24,172 bases of DNA from JAMXLO01 sp036494925 (GTDB taxonomy: Bacteria > Pseudomonadota > Alphaproteobacteria > Acetobacterales > Acetobacteraceae). Below, piece by piece: positions 14,689-22,696 of the stretch. The notes beneath the pieces were generated by a model. It saw only the letters and a program-made list of their open reading frames with translations, did no database searches and was not told the DNA's origin. Positions within the stretch are counted from its first letter, which is position 1. The number at the start of each line of letters is the position of its first letter. The position numbers and the translations under genes were made by a program. The stretch spans positions 1 to 24,172 of the forward strand of contig DASXNR010000270.1 in assembly GCA_036494925.1 (NCBI GenBank), given 5' to 3'.

Positions 14689-17217
14689 CTAGTTTGCGTC
14701 CTGCGCCGCCCGGTACGCCTCCCTCAGCTTCGTCTCGTCCTCGGGTGTCAGCCTGGGCGGTTCGACCGCGATCGTCAGCTTGTCGATCCTGCCGGTGAAC
14801 GCGAACGGCACCTGGTAGTCCTGGTCGTCCACCGGCGTGCCGGTATCCGATCCAACGTCGAAGGTCTCGTCCCACGGCAGCGTCAGCGGCACGGTTCGCT
14901 CCAGCGCCTGTGTCGAGATCAATTTGCCGTCCACTTTCAGCGTTCCGGTGCCGCCGCGGCCGATGCCGCTGACGTTGTTGAACGCCAGCGTCGCAAACCC
15001 GAGTCCGTCGTATTTGAAGTCGTACTCGATCGTATGCTTGCCGGGGGCCAGCGCGTCGGTGCCTTCCCACCGCACTCGCTTCAAATCCAGCACGTTCCAC
15101 AGGAACACCGGCCTGCCCTTCAGCAGATACAGCCCGTACCCGCCGAACCGCCCGCCATCGGTGACGATCATGCCGTCGGCACCGCCCTGCGGTACGTCGA
15201 TATCCGCCGTGATGGTATAGGAGGTGTTGAGGAAGTCCGGGGCCGTGCCGCGCGGGATGCCGGTGACCGGTTCGCCGGAGAAGGTGAACACTTTTCGGCC
15301 TCCGGAGATTGACGGGCGCGGGGTCACCATTCGCGTCGCCACCGAGGCATCCAGCGGCAGCACCTGGTACTTGGCGAACTGCGCGAACATCAGGTCCGTC
15401 ATTTCCCGCATCCTGGCGGGATTGGCCGCGGCCACGTCGGTGTATTGCGTCCAGTCGTGCCGCACGTCGTACAGCTCGAACTTGTAGGCACTGGCGGGAT
15501 CCTGGATCGATTTGCCGAGCAACTCCCACGGCGCGCGAATGGGAACGGCGCTCAGCATCCAGCCGTCGTTGTACAGCCCCTGAACGCCCATCATCTCGAA
15601 ATACTGGATGACGTGCGGCGTCGGCGCATCGGCGCTGGCCTTGTCAAAGCTGTAGGCCAGACTGACGCCCTCGATCGGCTTTTGCGCGATGCCGTCAACC
15701 ATGACCGGCGCGGGAATGCCGGTGACCTCCAGGATCGTCGGAACGATGTCGATCACGTGGTGGAATTGCCAGCGAACACCACCCCTGTCATTGATCCGTG
15801 CCGGCCAGGAGATCGCCATGCCTTGCCGAGTGCCGCCGAAGAACGACGGGACCTGCTTGGTCCACTTGTATGGCGTGTCGAACGCCCACGCCCACGGCAC
15901 CGCCATGTGGTTGTACGCGAACTGTGATCCCCAGGCGTCATAGAATTTCATCTGCTCTGCGACCGGCAGTTCCACGCCATTGAACTGCAGCACCTCGCTC
16001 GGCGTGCCGTTGGGCGAACCTTCGGCCGAAGCACCGTTGTCGCCGCTGATGTAGATGATCAGCGTGTTGTCCAGCTTGCCCATGTCCTGCACCGCCTGGA
16101 TCACGCGGCCGATCTCGTGGTCGGTATAGGCCAGGTAAGCCGCATACACATTCGCCTGGCGAATGAACAGCTTCTTTTCCTCCTCGTTCAGCGAGTCCCA
16201 CTGCTTCAGCAGCTGATCAGGCCAGGGCGTCAGTTTCGCGTCCTGTGGAATTACGCCGAGTTTCTTCTGGTTGGCGAAGATCTGATCACGCAGCGCGTTC
16301 CAGCCGTTGTCGAACAGGTGCATGTCGCTGATCTTCTGGATCCATTCTGGCGTCGGGTGGTGCGGCGCGTGGGTGCCCCCCGGCACGTAATACAGCAGGA
16401 ACGGCATCGAAGGATTGATGTCGTTGAGCTGGTTCATCCAGTGGATCGCGTCATCGGCCATCGCGGTGGTCAGGTTCCAGCCAGGGTGCCCGACATACGG
16501 ATAGATTGCCGTGGTGTTGCGGAACAGGTTCGGTTCCCACTGACTGGCGTCGCCACCGACGAAGCCATAGAAATACTCGAACCCCATGCCGCTCGGCCAC
16601 TGGTCGAACGGCCCGGCCTGGCTCGCCTGGTAGGTTGGCGTGTTGTGGTCCTTGCCGAACCACGAGGTGCGATAGCCGTTCTCGCGCAGGATCCGGCCAA
16701 TGGTGGCGCTGTCCCTGCCGATGATGCTGTTGTAGCCGGGGAAGCCCGACGCCGCCTCGGAGATGACGCCGAAACCCACCGAGTGATGGTTGCGGCCGGT
16801 GATCAGCGCGGCCCGCGTCGGCGAGCACAGCGAGGTGGAATGGAAGTTCGTGTAACGCAGGCCGTCATTGGCGATCCGGTCGAGCGCCGGTGTCGGGATC
16901 ACGCCGCCAAACGTCGAGGGGGCGGCAAAGCCGACGTCGTCGGTCATGATCAGCAGAATATTCGGGGCGCCTTTGGGTGGTACCACACGCATCGGCCAGG
17001 CTGACCTGGACTGCGCGGCGTCCAGCTCGATCTGGCCCGTGAACGGCTGCGGCGGCGGAGGGAGATAGCGCCCGTCGATCGTCGTCGTCGCGTCGGGCGA
17101 GCCCGGCGTGCCGGTGACCTGCTGGGCGTTGGCACTCATCACCGCCAGCGGCAGCACCACACAGGCGAACAACAGGCCACGGATGCCGGCACACGGGTGC
17201 GATCGTTTGAACTTCAT
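14689..17217 (-). CDS. Secreted formylglycine-dependent arylsulfatase
   Basis: An 842-residue exported alkaline-phosphatase-superfamily sulfatase. The ATG at 17217 has GGAGGG upstream and begins a signal peptide ending SANAQ (residue 32). Metal ligands are in LLIMTDDVGF (Asp93/Asp94). The sulfatase signature LCSPTRAALITGRN places Cys131 in the C-x-P-x-R motif that is oxidised to formylglycine. Further conserved parts include FGKDHNTP, PGGTHAPHHP and YISGDNGASAEGS. The C-terminal ~170 residues are a beta-rich, lectin-like region (ADIDVPQGGADGMIVTDGG) seen in long arylsulfatases of this type. It hydrolyses sulfate esters in the periplasm or outside, but the substrate cannot be named. Its own maturation enzyme is not in the window. 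Confidence 0.93.
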   Translation of the reverse strand: MKFKRSHPCAGIRGLLFACVVLPLAVMSANAQQVTGTPGSPDATTTIDGRYLPPPPQPFTGQIELDAAQSRSAWPMRVVPPKGAPNILLIMTDDVGFAAPSTFGGVIPTPALDRIANDGLRYTNFHSTSLCSPTRAALITGRNHHSVGFGVISEAASGFPGYNSIIGRDSATIGRILRENGYRTSWFGKDHNTPTYQASQAGPFDQWPSGMGFEYFYGFVGGDASQWEPNLFRNTTAIYPYVGHPGWNLTTAMADDAIHWMNQLNDINPSMPFLLYYVPGGTHAPHHPTPEWIQKISDMHLFDNGWNALRDQIFANQKKLGVIPQDAKLTPWPDQLLKQWDSLNEEEKKLFIRQANVYAAYLAYTDHEIGRVIQAVQDMGKLDNTLIIYISGDNGASAEGSPNGTPSEVLQFNGVELPVAEQMKFYDAWGSQFAYNHMAVPWAWAFDTPYKWTKQVPSFFGGTRQGMAISWPARINDRGGVRWQFHHVIDIVPTILEVTGIPAPVMVDGIAQKPIEGVSLAYSFDKASADAPTPHVIQYFEMMGVQGLYNDGWMLSAVPIRAPWELLGKSIQDPASAYKFELYDVRHDWTQYTDVAAANPARMREMTDLMFAQFAKYQVLPLDASVATRMVTPRPSISGGRKVFTFSGEPVTGIPRGTAPDFLNTSYTITADIDVPQGGADGMIVTDGGRFGGYGLYLLKGRPVFLWNVLDLKRVRWEGTDALAPGKHTIEYDFKYDGLGFATLAFNNVSGIGRGGTGTLKVDGKLISTQALERTVPLTLPWDETFDVGSDTGTPVDDQDYQVPFAFTGRIDKLTIAVEPPRLTPEDETKLREAYRAAQDAN

Positions 17218-17545
17218 GATGCCCTCCACTCGATCGCGACGTTCCGGTTCATGGGGCCACAGGGTCTGACTATGCAATTTCGCTACGGGCATGATCAATC
17301 CGACAGCTATGTTACACTATTGTTACGGAACGCGCCCGACTCGTCCAATACCTCGCCACCGATGGCCATTAAACTGCTCTGCTTCGACGCCACTGGGTCG
17401 GCGGCAGCAAGTAAGCGAGTTGGAACCCGGCGGCAACCGCGGTACCATGATGTTGGCCAGCCTAATTCTCGGGAAATGGGCCGACCGCAGACTCGACGCA
17501 GCGCCGGTTGCTAACTTCCAATCGGTCCCGCACCCGCTCAATTCA
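17218..17545. other. 328-base gap upstream of the arylsulfatase gene
   Basis: No convincing gene is seen here. The stretch is less GC-biased than its surroundings and lies between the sulfatase start and the priA stop, both on the minus strand. It must contain the sulfatase promoter, and it holds the phased direct repeat at 17310-17326. Short open frames on the plus strand lack ribosome sites and recognisable content. No strong terminator hairpin for priA was found. Confidence 0.5.
17310..17326. promoter_or_regulatory. Phased direct repeat, candidate operator of the arylsulfatase gene
   Basis: TGTTAC occurs twice (17310-17315 and 17321-17326), 11 bases apart, about one helical turn, in a locally AT-rich patch 93-109 bases upstream of the sulfatase start. 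Read on the coding (minus) strand this is GTAACA repeated. A repressor or activator binding on one DNA face would fit. No regulator gene is adjacent, so the assignment is tentative. Confidence 0.35.
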
Positions 17546-19699
17546 CTACAGGAACGACACCGGATCCACATCCACCTCCACCCGCGCGCCACGCGTCACC
17601 GCCACCTTCCCCAGCCATTCGCGAAGGATCGGCTGCACCGCCACATCCCGCCGCGTCTTCAGCAACAGCCTCCGCCGGTGCCGACCTCGCAGCAAAGCCA
17701 AAGGTGCCGGCGCCGGCCCCAGTACCTCCGTCCCCTCGCCCCGCGGCGCCACTCGCCCCAGGTCGCGTGCCAGCGCGTCAGCGGCCGCCGCAGTGTCGGC
17801 GCTCACGATCAGCGCCGCCAGCCGCCCATACGGCGGCCAGTGCCCGGGCCGACGCTGCGCCGCCTCGCGCGCCATGAACGCTGCCAGGTCGCCCTCCACC
17901 AGCGCCTGCATCACCGGATGCTCGGGCGAGAACGTCTGCAGCAGCACCCGCCCCGGCGCCTCGGCACGCCCCGCGCGTCCCGCCACCTGGTGCAGCAACT
18001 GCACCGTCCGTTCCGCCGCGCGCAGGTCCCCGCCGGCCAGGCCCAGATCGGCGTCGACCACCCCCACCAGCGTCAGGTGCGGGAAGTGCCAGCCCTTGGC
18101 GACGATCTGGGTGCCGATGATCAGGTCCACCGCGCGCGCCTCGATCGCGTGGGCCGCCGCCGCGGCCGCATCCGGGCCGGTCATCGTGTCACTCGCCATC
18201 ACCAGCCGCCGCGCATCCGGAAACAGCAAAGCGGCCTCCTCGGTGATGCGCTCCACCCCCGGTCCCACCGGCACCAGGCTGTGCGCCGCCGCGCAGGCCG
18301 GGCATTGTTCCGAAATCGGCACGGTATGGCCGCAATGGTGGCATTGCAGCGCCCGCCGCACGCGGTGCTCCACCAGCCAGGCCGTGCAGTTCGGACACTG
18401 CATCCGATGCCCGCAATGCCGGCACAGTGTCAGCGGCGCGTAGCCGCGGCGGTTGAGGAACAGCATCGCCTGCTCGCTCTGCGCCAGCGTGTCGCGGATC
18501 GCCGCGACCAGCGGCGGCGCGAGGAAATGCCCCCGCTCCGGCGGTATCGCCCGCATGTCGATTGCTGCCACCGCGGGCAGCACCGCCCCGCCGTGCCGTG
18601 TCGGCAGCGTGATCCGTCGGTAGCGGCCAGCTTCGACGTTGGCCAACGTCTCCAGCGACGGGGTGGCGGACACCAGTACCGCCGGCGCCGAGCAGAGGCG
18701 GGCACGCACCACCGCCATGTCACGGGCGTGATAAACCACGCCCTCCTCCTGCTTGAACGCCGTCTCGTGCTCCTCGTCGATCACCACCAGCCCGAGTTCA
18801 GGGAACGGCAGGAACAGCGCCGAACGCGCGCCCACCACCACCGGAGCGGCGCCCGCGGCAACCGCGCGCCAGGTCACCCGCCGCACCCGCGAGGTGAGGT
18901 CGGAGTGCCAAACTGCCGGCACCACGCCGAACCGGCGCTCGAAGCGCTCCAGCCATTGCGAGGACAGCGCGATCTCTGGCAGCAGCACCAGCGCCTGGCG
19001 GCCCTGGCGCAGGCACTCTGCCACGGCTTCCAGGTACACCTCGGTTTTGCCGGACCCGGTCACCCCGTCGAGCAGGGTCACACTGAACGTGCACGCCGCC
19101 ACCGCCTGGCGCAGCGAGGCGGCGGCGGCTTGCTGATCGGGCGCCAGGATCCGGCCGGGATGCTCCGGATCCGGGATCGCGAACGGCGGTTCAATCGGCA
19201 GCACGGCGGGAACCAGCAGCCCAGCGTCGGCCATGCCCCGCACCACGGCTGCCCCGACCCCCGCGACGCGCGCCAGATCCGCCGAAACGCGCGGCTCCCG
19301 TTCGGCCAGTGCCGCGAGCACCTTGTGTCGCGCCTCGGTGATGCGGGCCTCGGGCAGGGGATCGGCGCGCCGCCAACCGGTCGCCGATGGTCCTATCGTT
19401 GGTGCCACGACGCGCAATGCCATCGCCATCACCTCGCCGGGCGGTGACAGCGTGTAGGATGCGACCCAATCGACGAACTTGCGCAGCGCCGGCCGCATCG
19501 GCGGCGTGTCGATCACGCCGGCCACCGGCTTCAGCTTGCGGTCCGGCACGCTCGCATCGGCGGGTGAGTCCCAGACCACCCCGACTTCTTCGCGCCGGTT
19601 CAGGGGCACCACCACCACGTCGCCGGGCCGGGGGTCCATCCCGGGCGAAACAAGATAGTCGAACGGCCCGGGAAACGGGTAGGGCAGCAGGACCGGCAC
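17546..19699 (-). CDS. priA: PriA primosomal replication-restart helicase
   Basis: A superfamily 2 3'-to-5' DNA helicase of about 717 residues that reloads the replisome at stalled forks. The chosen start is the GTG at 19699 (VPVLLPYPFPGPFDY). The frame stays open far upstream only because it crosses the repeat at 19715-19808 and then runs antisense to the aldolase. Visible motifs are the N-terminal 3'-end-binding domain, Walker A VTGSGKT (213-219), the DEEH box (308-311), SATPSLET, and eight zinc-binding cysteines (426, 429, 435, 438, 453, 456, 466, 469) in the usual insert. Motifs V-VI follow (GTQIVAKGWHFP and QVAGRAGRAE). Length and motif order are normal. Confidence 0.95.
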   Translation of the reverse strand: MPVLLPYPFPGPFDYLVSPGMDPRPGDVVVVPLNRREEVGVVWDSPADASVPDRKLKPVAGVIDTPPMRPALRKFVDWVASYTLSPPGEVMAMALRVVAPTIGPSATGWRRADPLPEARITEARHKVLAALAEREPRVSADLARVAGVGAAVVRGMADAGLLVPAVLPIEPPFAIPDPEHPGRILAPDQQAAAASLRQAVAACTFSVTLLDGVTGSGKTEVYLEAVAECLRQGRQALVLLPEIALSSQWLERFERRFGVVPAVWHSDLTSRVRRVTWRAVAAGAAPVVVGARSALFLPFPELGLVVIDEEHETAFKQEEGVVYHARDMAVVRARLCSAPAVLVSATPSLETLANVEAGRYRRITLPTRHGGAVLPAVAAIDMRAIPPERGHFLAPPLVAAIRDTLAQSEQAMLFLNRRGYAPLTLCRHCGHRMQCPNCTAWLVEHRVRRALQCHHCGHTVPISEQCPACAAAHSLVPVGPGVERITEEAALLFPDARRLVMASDTMTGPDAAAAAAHAIEARAVDLIIGTQIVAKGWHFPHLTLVGVVDADLGLAGGDLRAAERTVQLLHQVAGRAGRAEAPGRVLLQTFSPEHPVMQALVEGDLAAFMAREAAQRRPGHWPPYGRLAALIVSADTAAAADALARDLGRVAPRGEGTEVLGPAPAPLALLRGRHRRRLLLKTRRDVAVQPILREWLGKVAVTRGARVEVDVDPVSFL

Positions 19700-19714
19700 G
19701 CGCCTAACGGTGTC

Positions 19715-19808
19715 CCCGTCACGGCCGGGCTTGGCCCGGCAATCCGTGTCCTTCAGCGAGACCGATGAGGAAGCCGTGGATGGCCGGGCCGAGCCCGGCC
19801 ATGACGGG
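19715..19808. repeat. 94-bp inverted-repeat element (REP/BIME-like)
   Basis: The ends are nearly perfect inverted copies. The left arm starts CCCGTCACGGCCGGGC and the right arm ends GCCCGGCCATGACGGG, pairing over about 27 bases with only a few mismatches. The ~40-base centre carries the CCTTCAGCGAGACCGATGAGG stretch. GGCCGGGC-type palindromes of this design are common dispersed elements in Acetobacteraceae and other alphaproteobacteria. It lies between the divergent priA and aldolase genes and is not part of either protein. Confidence 0.8.
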
Positions 19809-19840
19809 AGAGGGAGGCGCCCCATTACGTCTCGATACGG

Positions 19841-19872
19841 TTGCTTCCGATGGCCGCCCTGCATCCTATATG
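19841..19872 (+). promoter_or_regulatory. Possible promoter of the aldolase-DUF484-xerC operon
   Basis: TTGCTT (19841-19846) is followed after 18-20 bases by an AT-rich CCTATATG patch (19865-19872), the only such patch between the repeat element and the aldolase start at 19928. The -10 match is imperfect, so this is a tentative sigma-70-type assignment. Confidence 0.3.
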
Positions 19873-19927
19873 ATCCGCACGGAGTCCCGCCTGGCACCCA
19901 GGCGTAGCCGCAAATGGGAGCGATGGC

Positions 19928-20584
19928 ATGAAGTTCTTTGTCGATACCGCGGATACGGCGGAGATCAAGTCGCTCGCCGCGAGCGGGCTGCTCGACGGCG
20001 TCACCACCAACCCTTCGCTGATGTCGAAGACCGGCCAAAAATTCCAGGACGTGCTGGCCGAGATCTGCGCTGCCGTCCCCGGCCCGGTCAGTGCCGAGGT
20101 CGCAGCCACCGGGTTCGACGGCATGATGGCCGAGGCCCGCGTTCTGCGTGGCATCGCCAGGAACATCGCGGTGAAGGTGCCGCTGACGCCGGATGGGCTG
20201 CGCGCCTGCCGTCGCCTGACCGACGATGGCGCGATGGTCAACGTCACGTTGTGCTTCTCGGCGGCGCAGGCGATCCTTGCCGCCAAGGCCGGCGCGACGT
20301 TCGTCAGCCCGTTCATCGGCCGGCTGGACGACGTGGGTGAGCACGGCATGGGGCTGATCGCCGATATCGTCACGATCTTCCGCAACTATGCCTCGTTCAA
20401 GACCGAGGTGCTGGTCGCCTCGGTGCGCAACCCGACGCATGTGGTGGAGGCGGCAAAGCTGGGCGCCCATGTCGTCACGGTGCCGCCCGCCATCATGCGG
20501 CAGTTGTTCAACCATCCGCTGACCGACAAGGGCCTCGCGGCGTTCCTCGCCGACTGGGCCAAGACCGGTCAGCAGATCGCCTGA
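19928..20584 (+). CDS. fsa: Fructose-6-phosphate aldolase / transaldolase family
   Basis: A 218-residue short-form transaldolase (TalC/Fsa type), an alpha/beta barrel without the extensions of long transaldolases. It begins MKFFVDTADTAEIK, with the family block GVTTNPSLMSKTG (24-36). The Schiff-base lysine is Lys83 (NIAVKVPLTPDGL), followed by NVTLCFSAAQAILAAKAGA and FVSPFIGRLDD. It moves dihydroxyacetone units or splits fructose 6-phosphate in the sugar-phosphate pathway; sequence alone does not separate transaldolase from aldolase activity in this subfamily. GGGAG at 19916-19920 supports the ATG. It heads a run with DUF484 and xerC genes (10- and 3-base gaps). Confidence 0.93.
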   Translation: MKFFVDTADTAEIKSLAASGLLDGVTTNPSLMSKTGQKFQDVLAEICAAVPGPVSAEVAATGFDGMMAEARVLRGIARNIAVKVPLTPDGLRACRRLTDDGAMVNVTLCFSAAQAILAAKAGATFVSPFIGRLDDVGEHGMGLIADIVTIFRNYASFKTEVLVASVRNPTHVVEAAKLGAHVVTVPPAIMRQLFNHPLTDKGLAAFLADWAKTGQQIA

Positions 20585-20594
20585 ACCGCTGAGC

Positions 20595-21218
20595 ATGAGC
20601 CAGCCGGCCGAGCGGGCGGACGACGCGGAAGCTGCGTTCGTCGAGGCGTTTCTGCGTGCCAATCCGGCCTGGCTGGCCGAACATCCCGATCTCTACGGGG
20701 TGTTGGAGCCGCCGTCACGGCGGCATGGTGATGGCGTCGCCGACCACATGGCGGCGATGCTGCGGGTCCAGCGGGCGCGTGCCGACGGCCTGCTGGCGGC
20801 CGGCCGCGCCACCGCGGGACTGGCCGCCAGGGTGCAGGATGCCGTGCTGGCGCTGTTCCGCTCCGCCGATCCGGCCGACTGCGTGAGTGGCGAAATGCCG
20901 GGCATCCTCGCGGTGGACGCGGCGCATCTCTGTCTTGAGGCCGAGTACCCCGGAGCCCGCCGACTGCCAGAAGGCATGGTCGCGCGGCTCCTGGACGGGC
21001 GGCAGGTGGTGTTCCGCGACGCGCCGGCCGATGCCCGCCTGCTGCACGCCGAGGCGGCGGGGCTGGCGCGGCATGACGCCCTGGTCCGCGTGCCGGGCGA
21101 AGGGCCTGCCGCGCTGCTGGCGCTGCTGGCGCGCGACCGGCACATGCTCGATCCGGCACAGGGGACGGGGCCGCTGGGCTTCCTCGGCCGTGCCGTGGCC
21201 GCGGCACTCGGCCGCTAG
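20595..21218 (+). CDS. DUF484 family protein
   Basis: A 207-residue cytoplasmic protein of the DUF484 family, found next to xerC in many proteobacteria. The family-typical N-terminus is present (FLRANPAWLAEHPDLYGVLEPP), followed by a helical linker and a GAF-like C-terminal half with strand-rich LCLEAEY, ALVRVPGEGPAALLALLARD and the terminal GTGPLGFLGRAVAAAL. No catalytic motif is visible and its function is not established. The ATG at 20595 is ten bases after the aldolase stop, and the stop is three bases before xerC. Confidence 0.88.
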   Translation: MSQPAERADDAEAAFVEAFLRANPAWLAEHPDLYGVLEPPSRRHGDGVADHMAAMLRVQRARADGLLAAGRATAGLAARVQDAVLALFRSADPADCVSGEMPGILAVDAAHLCLEAEYPGARRLPEGMVARLLDGRQVVFRDAPADARLLHAEAAGLARHDALVRVPGEGPAALLALLARDRHMLDPAQGTGPLGFLGRAVAAALGR

Positions 21219-21221
21219 TCG

Positions 21222-22121
21222 ATGACAGGCGAGGAAGCGCGCATCGCCTTCCTCGCATGGCTCGGGCGGGAGCGTCGCGCCGCCCCACTGACGGTGGAAG
21301 CCTATGGCGCCGACATCGCGGGCTTCCTCGGTTTCCTGACCCAGCATCTGGGCGGCGAGCCGGACCTCGCGGCGCTCGCCTCCCTGCGTGCCGCCGACCT
21401 GCGCGCCTGGCTGGCATCCCAGGCGGCGACCGGCGCCGGCAACGCCACCCGCGCCCGGCATCTGTCAGCGGTGCGCAGCTTGTTCCGCTTTCTCGCCCGC
21501 CGGCATGGCGTGGACAACCCGGCGCTGAAGCTGATCGCGACGCCGCGCGGCAAGCCGCCGGTGCCGCGCGCGCTGCGGACCGGCGAGGCGCGCGAGGTGA
21601 CCGAGCGGATCGCCGAGATGTCGGACGCAGCCGCGATGCAGGCGCGCGACACCGCGCTGTTCACCCTCCTCTATGGCTGTGGCCTGCGCATCGCCGAGGC
21701 GCTGGCACTCGACGTGCGCGACGCGCCGGTGGCGATACTTCGCGTGGTCGGCAAGGGCGGCAAGGAGCGCATCGTGCCGGTGCTGCCCGTGGTGCGCGAG
21801 GCGATTGCCGCGTGGCTGACGCTGCATCCGGATCGGCGGCCGGATGCCCCGCTGTTCCTGGGCGCGCGCGGCGGGCGCCTCGATGCCGCCGTGGCGCAGC
21901 GCACCTTGCGGCAGTTCCGGCGACTCTACGCTCTGCCGGAGCACGCGACACCGCACGCGCTGCGGCACTCATTCGCGACGCACCTGCTGGCGGACGGGGC
22001 GGACCTGCGCTCGATCCAGGACCTGCTCGGTCACGCCAGCCTGTCCACCACGCAGCGCTACACTGCGGTGGACGAGGCGCGGCTGGTGGAGGTGTGGCGC
22101 AAGGCGCATCCGCGGGCTTGA
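21222..22121 (+). CDS. xerC: XerC tyrosine recombinase
   Basis: A 299-residue tyrosine recombinase that, with XerD, resolves chromosome dimers at dif. The N-terminal SAM-like core-binding domain (about 1-105) has TVEAYGADIAGFLGFL and RARHLSAVRSLFRFL. The catalytic domain carries every active residue: Arg156 (GCGLRIAE), Lys178 (GKGGKER), His245 and Arg248 (HALRHSFATHLL), His271 (LLGHASLSTTQRYT) and nucleophile Tyr280. Length and context (DUF484 immediately upstream) fit the housekeeping XerC rather than a phage or integron integrase. The ATG is three bases after the DUF484 stop. Confidence 0.93.
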   Translation: MTGEEARIAFLAWLGRERRAAPLTVEAYGADIAGFLGFLTQHLGGEPDLAALASLRAADLRAWLASQAATGAGNATRARHLSAVRSLFRFLARRHGVDNPALKLIATPRGKPPVPRALRTGEAREVTERIAEMSDAAAMQARDTALFTLLYGCGLRIAEALALDVRDAPVAILRVVGKGGKERIVPVLPVVREAIAAWLTLHPDRRPDAPLFLGARGGRLDAAVAQRTLRQFRRLYALPEHATPHALRHSFATHLLADGADLRSIQDLLGHASLSTTQRYTAVDEARLVEVWRKAHPRA

Positions 22122-22134
22122 TGCTCCGCCATCG

Positions 22135-22503
22135 CTAACTCTCCGGAGCGCGGATGAAGCACAGGATGCCGACCTGCGGCGTCCAGCAGGCGACGGCGCG
22201 GCCGGTGGGGTTGTCGTTCCGGTTGAGGATGAGGTGGTCCGGAACCTGCCGCCATTCGCCCTCGATCAATGCCTCGTAGTGGCCATCGCTGAGCCGCGAC
22301 TCCACTGGCCGGCAGTCGGCCATCGAGCAGCACAATGCGTTGGTCCAGGGTTGGCGCAGGCTGTTGAACCAAGGCGCCAGCGTCGGGTCCGCGTCGGGTG
22401 GCGGCGCAGCGAGCGCGGGACAGCCGAGACACGCCAGCACGATAAGGCAGGCACACAGGCGCGCCCTGGCGAGGATGCGCGATCTCACGGCCCGGGCGAA
22501 CAT
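22135..22503 (-). CDS. Small secreted Cys-rich protein, function unknown
   Basis: A 122-residue protein convergent with xerC (13-base gap). A basic N-terminus and hydrophobic stretch (residues 15-33, ending PALAA) indicate a signal peptide. The mature ~90 residues start with PWFNSLRQP and contain a Cys cluster CCSMADC (58, 59, 64) plus Cys106 and Cys115, probably partly disulfide-bonded. Conserved-looking parts are HYEALIEGEWRQVPD and TGRAVACW. The pattern is of a family of short alphaproteobacterial secreted proteins with no known role. The ATG at 22503 is the first in the frame that precedes the signal. Confidence 0.72.
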   Translation of the reverse strand: MFARAVRSRILARARLCACLIVLACLGCPALAAPPPDADPTLAPWFNSLRQPWTNALCCSMADCRPVESRLSDGHYEALIEGEWRQVPDHLILNRNDNPTGRAVACWTPQVGILCFIRAPES

Positions 22504-22696
22504 TGATTGTCTTCCCGATGCATATTGCTCGCCACGGTAGCGCGAGGGCGCCGAACTGCGCGAGGCTTTTGCCGGTGCAACGGCCGACCGGCCGATAATG
22601 AAAACGTGACATCGATCGCATCAGTCGATGTCATTGGCCACCAGGCCCGCCGTTCGGCATGGTCCTGGCGCAAGCGATGCTGTGGGGGACGTAGCG

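Noticed and set aside
14570..15529. A long N-terminal extension of the small exported protein's frame
   Set aside because: This part lies out of frame inside the sulfatase gene and is Arg-rich, while the ATG at 14569 has a ribosome site and signal peptide.
17291..19447. A 718-codon plus-strand open frame across priA
   Set aside because: It is antisense to a clearly recognised helicase and its translation is dominated by Arg/His/Pro repeats, typical of a shadow frame.
19700..20662. N-terminal extension of the priA frame
   Set aside because: It crosses the inverted-repeat element and runs antisense to the aldolase; the PriA fold begins at the GTG at 19699.
21222..22121. Integrase marking a mobile element
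   Set aside because: All features, length and the DUF484 neighbour fit housekeeping XerC; no att-like duplications or cargo genes are seen.
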